DNA of 5,156 bases from Leucobacter sp. Lineage in GTDB: Bacteria > Actinomycetota > Actinomycetes > Actinomycetales > Microbacteriaceae. The notes beneath the pieces were generated by a model that ran no database searches, was not told where the DNA came from, and saw only the letters and a list, made by a program, of their open reading frames with translations. Positions 1 to 4,517 of the stretch are shown here, piece after piece (position 1 is the stretch's first letter; every line of letters starts with the position of its first letter). The DNA is taken from contig JAGNOB010000174.1 of assembly GCA_017990305.1 (NCBI GenBank), forward strand, positions 1-5,156. Reading direction: 5' to 3'. A program made the position numbers and the translations under genes.

Positions 1-168
1 GTCGGAGACGGGCTCGGCACGCAGATTGTGCGCACGCTCATCGAAGGCGAGCTGGGTGGATCGATCCACTGGGGCGCCGACGTTGCCGGCGGCACCCGAG
101 TGGCGATCGATATTCCGTTGCACTGGCTCGCAGCGCAGACGCGGCCGATCCCGAAGGTCGAACGCTAG
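1..168 (+). CDS. C-terminal fragment of a sensor histidine kinase ATPase domain (PdtaS-like), 5' truncated by the window
   Basis: Frame 1 is open from the first base and ends at TAG (166-168), giving 55 visible residues. The start lies outside the window. The fragment opens with GDGLGTQIVRTL and continues with GELGGSI and GGTRVAIDIPL. This is the layout of the G-box and last beta strands of a GHKL (HATPase_c) ATP-binding domain, where the Gly-rich lid contacts ATP and the final strand closes the fold. The 'GLGTQIVRTL...ELGG' wording is typical of the actinobacterial PdtaS-type kinases (HisKA_2/HWE-related), which signal to an ANTAR-domain antiterminator. That family assignment rests on a short tail and is tentative. 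The phospho-acceptor His and N-box are not in view. The protein is followed by a short basic tail (RPIPKVER). It converges on the next operon with an 8-base gap (169-176) and no obvious terminator hairpin. Its role in the neighbouring envelope-stress system is doubtful. Confidence 0.8.
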   Translation, partial: VGDGLGTQIVRTLIEGELGGSIHWGADVAGGTRVAIDIPLHWLAAQTRPIPKVER

Positions 169-176
169 GGTTTCGG

Positions 177-560
177 CTATTGGCGGTCGCGTGATCCTCG
201 GACGAGGACCGCGACGCCGACGCCGAGGAGGAGGATTCCGAGGCCCAGAATCGTGGTGATGAGCCACGCGGTTGGGTCCACGGATCCGCCAACGGCGCGC
301 ACCGCCACGTAGGCGCAGAACACGAGAATGAGTGCACCCCACACGATGGGGCTGGTGCGCGGGCTCGCCTTCTGGGGACGCTGCGGTGCCGTGGGCTGGG
401 CGACCGTGGGCTGTTGCGTCGTGAACTGCGGCTCCGACGGCATGGGTTCGGACGGCATGGGTTCGGCCGGTATGGGCTCCGCCGCTATGGGCTCCGCAGG
501 CATCGGCACGGCGGGCTGCTGCGCCGCGGGCTGCGGCTCTGAGGTCTGGTCGGTGCTCAT
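177..560 (-). CDS. Small two-helix membrane protein with Pro/Glu pentapeptide-repeat N-terminus, function unknown
   Basis: A 127-residue protein, start ATG at 560, stop TAG at 177. I do not recognise a named family. Residues 1-69 are a low-complexity, Pro/Gln/Ala/Glu-rich segment with pentapeptide repeats of the form [A/S]EPxP (about residues 22-44). Two hydrophobic segments follow (about 71-91 and 97-120), separated by a very short loop, and the protein ends in RGSRDRQ. Basic residues flank both ends of the hairpin (RPQK before, RGSRDR after), so both termini should be cytoplasmic with only a few residues outside. The start is well supported: AGAAGGAG lies 8 bases upstream, and the ATG overlaps the TGA of the preceding gene (ATGA, 557-560), implying translational coupling. 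Being the second gene of the PspC-protein operon, it may be an accessory or scaffold subunit of that membrane complex; this is inference from position only. Confidence 0.85.
   Translation of the reverse strand: MSTDQTSEPQPAAQQPAVPMPAEPIAAEPIPAEPMPSEPMPSEPQFTTQQPTVAQPTAPQRPQKASPRTSPIVWGALILVFCAYVAVRAVGGSVDPTAWLITTILGLGILLLGVGVAVLVRGSRDRQ
431..505. repeat. Five 15-base tandem units within the small membrane protein gene
   Basis: Five consecutive 15-base units (431-445, 446-460, 461-475, 476-490, 491-505) share the pattern G[C/T]TCCG-like, three variable bases, then G[G/C][C/T]ATGG or a close variant. On the coding (minus) strand they encode the Glu-Pro pentapeptide repeats. The first two units are nearly identical and the others more diverged, so the array probably grew by in-frame duplication and may vary in copy number between strains. 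Confidence 0.75.
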
Positions 561-2254
561 CGTGCGAGCTCCTTCTCTAGCTTTTCGATCTCGTCGAGGG
601 TGAAGTCAAGCGTATTCTGCAGGCGTTCCTCTCGCACTTCGCTGATCCCTGGCTCTTTCAACTCGCCGCGCAGCTCACCAGCCTGCTCGCGCAGTTCGCC
701 GAGTTCCTCGCCGAGTTCGGCGTACGGCACACTGTTCGTGTCCCGTGACCTTTCGCCGCGATCACGCGGTGAGGCGTTGGGGGCGTCCTGCACGTGCACG
801 CTGCCGGCGAGCATGTAGACGGTCACTCGGGTAGCCTCCTCGGAGTCATTCACGCGAGTGTCGATGGTGCGTGACAGGAGCGGACCAGCGACTGACGACG
901 TGTCCTGGGTGACTGCTGACGCGTCGACTGAGCCGGCGAGCAGTCGCACGGTGAGTACGACAGGCTCCTCGGCGGGAAGCGTCACCACCGATTTGCCCGC
1001 GAGATGCCAGACGTCGAGGTTGTGTGTCCCCCCACTGGCGTCGAGTGCGGTGAGGTCGAGGTCGCTCTTACCCGCGAGGAGTACGGTAGCGGGAGCGGTC
1101 TCGCTCACTTCGACGGTGCCAAACGGCTGGAACTTGCTTCCTGTCGGGAGTACCGACGTGAAGAGCAGCGCGAGTACGCCACAGGTCGCGAGGAACCCGA
1201 CCCAGCCGGTCCGCCGGCCGCGGATGCCAGCGACGATGAGCGAGACCGCAAGCACCGCGGTTGCGCCGAGCAATGCCGCGGTGAGGACAAGGCCGGAGTT
1301 GAGCTGCATATCGAAGGTGACGAGGGCCGCGCCCCCTGCCGCGAGGAGGGCGAGCGCGAGCGTAATGACGACGTGTGCCGCCCCCAGTTTCGTGAGTTCG
1401 TGCTGCTCCGCGTACCTGGCGCTCCAGTCGTCCGCCTGCTTCCCGACGTCCTCTCCCCAGCGGGCGGCCTGTTCCCCTGCGCGCTCGGCGCCCGCGGTCA
1501 GCCGCTGAGTCCAATCCTGGGAGGGAGCGGTCGCAGTTGGCGCGGTGGGGTCGGTGGTCGGGGCTGTCCCCGCGTGGTGGGTCCCGGGAGCCGAGGTTGG
1601 CGAGGCGACGGTCGTGGGCTGCCCGGCGCTGGGGAACCCAGCGGCGAACTCGTGTGGCTGAGGTGCGTCGGGGGTGGAAGGCGCGGGTGGGGCGAATGCC
1701 TGTGCCGGCGCGGCCTCTTCGCGAACCTTACGGCCGTGCTGGAGGACGATCCTGCTCACCAGGAATCCCAACGCGGCGATGACCCCGATCCATACGATCA
1801 CCGCAACCGTGGTCGACATCCAGTCGGGTACCCCGATGGAGTTCCAGAGACTCCAGCCGCCAAACGCAGTGATGCCGAGGACGCGGAAGAACACCGGGAG
1901 AACGACGAAGACTCCGACCGCGACAGTAGCTACTACCGCCGCGGTCCCCGCTCGCCCCCGGAATACCTCCTCAAGGTGAATGCGTCCGCCCTGGTCGGGC
2001 AGCAGCAGCCAGCCTGCAAGGTAGAGCACGATGCCGGGGCCGCCAAGCACAGCGAGCACAACGAAGATACCGCGCACAATAATCGGGTCGATCCCAGCGC
2101 GCATGGCAATACCGCCAGCGACACCGGCAAACCAGCGGTCGCCGCCTCGGCCGATGCCGAGTCCGCGAATCCAGGTGAAGAAGCCGGCACCGAACGGCGC
2201 GTTCTGTGGGGCGCCGCTCGGGGCGGCACCTGAGGGGGGAGGTGTCTCGTTCAT
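557..2254 (-). CDS. PspC-domain, LiaF-like multi-pass membrane protein (probable accessory sensor/inhibitor of the adjacent two-component system)
   Basis: A 565-residue protein. Numbering is from the ATG at 2254. A PspC domain spans about residues 38-92 (motif GVAGGIA, then hydrophobic helices ending WLLLPDQ). Two helices follow (about 104-125 and 147-171), then a cytoplasmic Pro/Thr/Ala-rich linker (about 177-245) and a Trp-bearing amphipathic helix (about 247-285). Three more helices (about 291-314, 322-344, 349-370) precede a C-terminal domain (about 378-490) with four repeats of the LAG[K/S] type, as in LiaF/DUF4097-like beta folds. A charged, probably coiled-coil tail closes the protein (about 511-565). 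Positive-inside charges (GRKVREE, GIRGRRT) put the linker inside and the C-terminal domain outside. Divergence from a PspC kinase and LuxR regulator suggests it senses envelope damage or restrains the kinase, as LiaF or EsrI do; inference. An in-frame TTG at 2281 would add nine residues. Neither start has a good Shine-Dalgarno, and ATG is preferred because the added residues look non-domain. Confidence 0.88.
   Translation of the reverse strand: MNETPPPSGAAPSGAPQNAPFGAGFFTWIRGLGIGRGGDRWFAGVAGGIAMRAGIDPIIVRGIFVVLAVLGGPGIVLYLAGWLLLPDQGGRIHLEEVFRGRAGTAAVVATVAVGVFVVLPVFFRVLGITAFGGWSLWNSIGVPDWMSTTVAVIVWIGVIAALGFLVSRIVLQHGRKVREEAAPAQAFAPPAPSTPDAPQPHEFAAGFPSAGQPTTVASPTSAPGTHHAGTAPTTDPTAPTATAPSQDWTQRLTAGAERAGEQAARWGEDVGKQADDWSARYAEQHELTKLGAAHVVITLALALLAAGGAALVTFDMQLNSGLVLTAALLGATAVLAVSLIVAGIRGRRTGWVGFLATCGVLALLFTSVLPTGSKFQPFGTVEVSETAPATVLLAGKSDLDLTALDASGGTHNLDVWHLAGKSVVTLPAEEPVVLTVRLLAGSVDASAVTQDTSSVAGPLLSRTIDTRVNDSEEATRVTVYMLAGSVHVQDAPNASPRDRGERSRDTNSVPYAELGEELGELREQAGELRGELKEPGISEVREERLQNTLDFTLDEIEKLEKELAR
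569..576 (-). promoter_or_regulatory. Strong ribosome binding site for the small membrane protein
   Basis: On the minus strand AGAAGGAG lies 8 bases before the ATG at 560 and inside the last codons of the upstream gene. It is the clearest Shine-Dalgarno on this strand and fixes the start of the small protein. It also suggests the second gene can be translated efficiently and not only by re-initiation at the ATGA overlap. Confidence 0.8.
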
Positions 2255-2292
2255 ACTTCGAGTCTGCACTGAGCTAGCCAAGCGAGCTATGG

Positions 2293-2319
2293 GGGTTCAC
2301 CCTGATCGAACCCTGGTTC
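2293..2319. promoter_or_regulatory. Overlapping inverted repeats GGTTC / GAACC / GGTTC, candidate operator
   Basis: Three half-sites alternate in orientation: GGTTC (2294-2298), GAACC (2308-2312) and GGTTC (2315-2319). The first pair extends to GGGTTC-N9-GAACCC, the second pair is GAACC-CT-GGTTC. The cluster is near the centre of the divergent region and could bind a dimeric regulator for either operon. It could also partly be chance in GC-rich DNA, so the confidence is modest. Confidence 0.4.
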
Positions 2320-2325
2320 CTTCCC

Positions 2326-2339
2326 CTGAGGCCCCTCAG
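2326..2339. promoter_or_regulatory. Perfect 14-base palindrome CTGAGG-CC-CCTCAG, candidate operator
   Basis: Six-base arms CTGAGG and CCTCAG are exact reverse complements around a 2-base centre. The site lies 8 bases upstream of the rightward -10 box TAGGGT, so it covers where the -35 element should be; no good -35 hexamer is present there. Dimeric NarL/LuxR-type regulators bind short inverted repeats, and one sitting over a weak -35 would suit an activator. Assignment to the adjacent response regulator is inference. Confidence 0.5.
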
Positions 2340-2347
2340 AACGCGCA

Positions 2348-2353
2348 TAGGGT
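2348..2353 (+). promoter_or_regulatory. Candidate -10 box (TAGGGT) for the kinase/regulator operon
   Basis: TAGGGT matches the actinobacterial TANNNT -10 pattern and lies 14 bases before the ATG at 2368. Transcription would start near 2360, leaving a leader of about 8 bases. No recognisable -35 hexamer lies 16-19 bases upstream; the palindrome at 2326-2339 occupies that place, which suggests an activator-dependent promoter. Confidence 0.45.
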
Positions 2354-2367
2354 GCTTGGATGGAGAC

Positions 2368-3708
2368 ATGATCAGCACACAACCCCCGAGGCGCACCCTC
2401 ACGCGCTCGACCTCGGAGCGCCTCCTCGCGGGGGTCTGCGGGGGCCTCGCTGAACACCTACGTGTGCCTGTGATGTCCGTGCGGATCGTCATGCTTGCCC
2501 TGGCGCTCGCCGGAGGAGCCGGGGTGCTGCTGTACCTGTGGCTGTGGGGAACGGTTCCGCGCGATACTGCCGAGGGCAGCGTCGCGCCGCTGCGCAGCGC
2601 GCTCACCAAGCCAGCGCAGCATGCCCCCGCCCGGCCGCAACCCCCAGAAGCAGCTCCGGCGCTCGCCGCAGAGGCAGGATCCGCCAGCTCAGATGCCTCG
2701 GCTGACGGAGCGAGATCCGCCAGGATCAGCCGCTGGCCCGTCGCCGAGCTGCTGTTCGGGGCCTGCCTGTTGCTCGTCGGGGTGCTGTTTGTGGTTCAGC
2801 GGTTCGGGGTCGAACTTCGGTTATCCATCATCCTTCCAGGCCTTGCAGTACTCGTCGGGGTCGGGCTCACCTGGTGGCAAGTTGCCGACCGGAACCGGCC
2901 AGACGCGAACCAGGTGCCGCGCGTGCTGGGCGCGCTCGCCCTTGTCGCCGTTGGGGTGCTCATGTTCTTCGTGACCGCGGAAAACCCGAGCGTCTGGACG
3001 GTGATCGCTGCGGCGCTCGCCGCCCTCGCCGGTGTCGCGCTCGCGATCGCGCCATGGCTGCTCCGACTCAATCGCGAACTCGTAGCCGAGCGCGCCGGCC
3101 GCGCACGTGAGGCGGAACGCTCGGAAATTGCCGCGCACCTGCACGACTCCGTGTTGCAAACGCTCGCGCTCATTCAGCAGCGGTCTGAACCGGGCAGTGA
3201 AGTTGCCCGCATCGCGCGCGGTCAGGAGCGCGAATTGCGGGAGTGGCTGTTCCGCGCCGCCGACGGTGGGAGCGCCGCACCGCGCGAGACGGCTCTCGAG
3301 GAGCTGCGGGCGCACGCTGCGGCGCTTGAAGATACCCACGCTGTGCGGTTTGAAACGGTCGGCGTCGGTGCCGAGGTCGCCGTACCCGAACCCATCGTCG
3401 CCGCCGCAAAGGAGGCAATGCTCAACGCTGCGCAGCACGCAGGGGGAGAGGTGACTGTCTTTGCAGAAGTGACGCCCGCTCGCGTCTCGATCGATATCAC
3501 CGACCGCGGGCCAGGCCTTGACCTCGGAAACCTGCCAGAGGGACGCATGGGTGTGCGAGATTCGATCCTTGGGCGCATGTCTCACGCAGGCGGAACTGCG
3601 AAGATTGTGCCTGGTCCCGGTGGTAGCGGGACCTCGGTGCGGCTCGAGATGCCGCGTGAGCAGCAACAGAACCCTGCGGGCGACGCAGAGACAGGGGCGA
3701 CATCGTGA
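2368..3708 (+). CDS. Sensor histidine kinase with N-terminal PspC domain (HisKA_3, LiaS/NarX class)
   Basis: A 446-residue membrane kinase that should autophosphorylate on His and pass phosphate to the regulator encoded next. Numbering is from the ATG at 2368. A PspC domain spans about residues 10-66 (motif AGVCGGLAEHL, then a hydrophobic stretch ending LWGTVPRD). An Ala/Pro-rich linker follows, then four helices (about 124-144, 152-170, 185-203, 209-231). The dimerisation domain has the HisKA_3 motif AAHLHDSVLQTL with His259 as phospho-acceptor followed by Asp260. The ATPase domain shows the N-box (EAMLNAAQHA, Glu349, Asn353), D-box DRGPG (Asp379, Gly381, Gly383), a GMGVRDSI segment and the final GGSGTSVRLEMP. 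There is no large extracytoplasmic sensor domain, so the signal is probably intramembrane or comes from a partner, as with LiaS. An alternative TTG start at 2356 adds four residues; ATG is preferred although its ribosome site (GGAG only 2 bases away) is poor. The stop overlaps the next start. Confidence 0.93.
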   Translation: MISTQPPRRTLTRSTSERLLAGVCGGLAEHLRVPVMSVRIVMLALALAGGAGVLLYLWLWGTVPRDTAEGSVAPLRSALTKPAQHAPARPQPPEAAPALAAEAGSASSDASADGARSARISRWPVAELLFGACLLLVGVLFVVQRFGVELRLSIILPGLAVLVGVGLTWWQVADRNRPDANQVPRVLGALALVAVGVLMFFVTAENPSVWTVIAAALAALAGVALAIAPWLLRLNRELVAERAGRAREAERSEIAAHLHDSVLQTLALIQQRSEPGSEVARIARGQERELREWLFRAADGGSAAPRETALEELRAHAAALEDTHAVRFETVGVGAEVAVPEPIVAAAKEAMLNAAQHAGGEVTVFAEVTPARVSIDITDRGPGLDLGNLPEGRMGVRDSILGRMSHAGGTAKIVPGPGGSGTSVRLEMPREQQQNPAGDAETGATS

Positions 3709-4373
3709 GCGACACCAACAGCAGCCGGATCAGCGTGGTCATCGTCGATGACCACCAGATCTTCCGCACCGGACTCCGCGCCGAACTCGGCCCGGAAGTT
3801 GAGGTGGTCGGCGAGGCCGCAACTGTCGATGAAGCCGTGGAAGTCATTCCAGGGCTTGCGCCAGACGTGGTGCTGCTTGACGTGCACCTGCCAGGCGGCT
3901 CGGGTGGGGGCGGCGCGGAGGTGCTGCAGCGCCTCGTGGGTTCCGCTAGGGCGACGCGGTTCTTGGCGCTGAGCGTTTCTGATGCTGCCGATGACGTCGT
4001 CAGCGTGATCCGGGCTGGAGCGCGCGGCTACCTCACGAAGACCGCATCGGGAGCGGAAGTGACGGCGGCTGCGCTTCGCGTGCGCGGCGGCGATGCCGTC
4101 TTCTCACCGCGCCTCGCCGGCTTCGTGCTCGACGCGTTCGGAACGGGCCTCGGTGAAACGGCTGCGGCCGATGACGAGTTGGACAGGTTGACCGCACGTG
4201 AGCAGGAGGTCATGCGTATGATCGCGCGCGGATACGCCTATAAGGAGGTCGCTGCCGAGCTGTTCCTTTCCGTGAAGACGGTGGAGACGCACGTGTCCAG
4301 CGTGTTGCGAAAGCTGCAGCTGTCCAACCGCCACGAGCTCACGGCGTGGGCGCTCTCCAAGCGCCTGCTGTAG
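3705..4373 (+). CDS. NarL/LuxR-type response regulator, partner of the PspC histidine kinase
   Basis: A 222-residue DNA-binding transcription factor, start GTG at 3705, stop TAG at 4371. The receiver domain (about 8-125) has the acidic pair Asp15/Asp16 in VVIVDDHQIFRTGL, phospho-acceptor Asp59 in VVLLDVHLP, switch Ser90 in LALSVSD and Lys112 in YLTKTASG. The C-terminal LuxR/GerE helix-turn-helix domain (about 158-222) begins LTAREQEVMRMIARG and has the recognition segment SVKTVETHVSSVLRKL. All key residues are present. A Gly-rich stretch (GGSGGGG, 64-70) follows the phosphorylation loop. The GTG overlaps the kinase TGA (GTGA, 3705-3708) with AGGGG seven bases upstream, so the two are translationally coupled and almost certainly cognate. 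Likely targets are its own divergent promoter region and envelope-stress genes; this is inferred from similarity to LiaR/VraR and EsrR-type systems. Confidence 0.95.
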   Translation: MSDTNSSRISVVIVDDHQIFRTGLRAELGPEVEVVGEAATVDEAVEVIPGLAPDVVLLDVHLPGGSGGGGAEVLQRLVGSARATRFLALSVSDAADDVVSVIRAGARGYLTKTASGAEVTAAALRVRGGDAVFSPRLAGFVLDAFGTGLGETAAADDELDRLTAREQEVMRMIARGYAYKEVAAELFLSVKTVETHVSSVLRKLQLSNRHELTAWALSKRLL

Positions 4374-4380
4374 GGGTGGG

Positions 4381-4395
4381 TTTCGCCACGCGAAA
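4381..4395. terminator. Perfect short hairpin TTTCGC-CAC-GCGAAA after the regulator gene, possible weak terminator
   Basis: A 6-base perfect stem with a 3-base loop starts 7 bases after the regulator stop. It is followed by GCGGGG, not a T-tract, so it is not a classical intrinsic terminator. Its place directly after an operon end makes termination or 3'-end protection possible; it could also be an operator for the following gene. Confidence 0.35.
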
Positions 4396-4416
4396 GCGGG
4401 GTGGAAGCTGAGAGGC

Positions 4417-4446
4417 TTGTGTGGAGAAAGCTCGTCGGGCTACAGT
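4417..4446 (+). promoter_or_regulatory. Candidate sigma-A promoter for the SDR gene (TTGTGT-N18-TACAGT)
   Basis: The -10 hexamer TACAGT (4441-4446) fits TANNNT, and TTGTGT (4417-4422) is a partial -35 match at an 18-base spacing. Transcription would begin near 4453, giving a leader of about 65 bases before the ATG at 4518. No riboswitch-like fold was evident by eye in that leader. This suggests the dehydrogenase is transcribed apart from the two-component operon. Confidence 0.5.
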
Positions 4447-4504
4447 GAGTACCGAGCGAGTGATCGGTCGGCCCATCAGGGTAGGTCACGGTTCTTTCAA
4501 TGAC

Positions 4505-4511
4505 GATGGAG
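4505..4511 (+). promoter_or_regulatory. Ribosome binding site GATGGAG deciding the SDR start
   Basis: GATGGAG ends 6 bases before the ATG at 4518. Two in-frame upstream ATG codons (4500 and 4506) lack a comparable site, and the second lies inside this one, so 4518 is chosen. Confidence 0.65.
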
Positions 4512-4517
4512 TTCTAC

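Larger units (their letters stand above)
2255..2367. promoter_or_regulatory. Divergent regulatory region between the PspC-protein operon and the kinase/regulator operon
   Basis: The 113 bases between the two divergent ATG codons (113 counted from 2255 to 2367) hold no gene and must contain both promoters. They carry two kinds of inverted repeats, listed separately, and a TANNNT-type -10 box for the rightward operon. For the leftward gene, two TAGCTC hexamers on the minus strand are weak -10 candidates, with a GTGAAC hexamer as a poor -35. Neither gene has a convincing Shine-Dalgarno, so leaderless or short-leader transcripts, common in Actinobacteria, are likely. The shared region fits autoregulation of both operons by the response regulator. 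Confidence 0.7.

Noticed and set aside
169..176. Possible bidirectional terminator between the convergent genes
   Set aside because: Only 8 bases separate the stops and I could find no stem-loop of useful length across the junction.
26..259. Arg-rich 77-codon open frame on the plus strand
   Set aside because: It overlaps the kinase tail in another frame and then runs antisense to the small membrane protein; its composition is that of a frame shadow.
1004..2233. A 409-codon open frame on the plus strand, antisense to the PspC/LiaF-like gene
   Set aside because: It is highly charged, low-complexity and lacks recognisable domains or a ribosome site. Long antisense open frames are expected opposite GC-rich genes, and the minus-strand protein has clear domains.
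2255..2281. TTG start at 2281 for the PspC/LiaF-like protein
   Set aside because: It has no ribosome binding site, and the nine extra residues precede a normal ATG; the ATG at 2254 is the simpler start, though this is not certain.
2301..2320. ECF sigma-factor promoter on the minus strand (GGAAC hexamer as -35)
   Set aside because: GGAAC is present on the minus strand, but no GTT-type -10 lies at the required spacing of about 16-18 bases.
2821..3666. A 281-codon open frame antisense to the histidine kinase
   Set aside because: The plus strand encodes an intact kinase with all catalytic boxes. The antisense product shows no family features and no start signals.
4500..4508. Upstream in-frame ATG codons at 4500 and 4506 for the SDR
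   Set aside because: They lack a good Shine-Dalgarno, while GATGGAG is well spaced for the ATG at 4518, which also gives the usual short N-terminus before the Rossmann fold.
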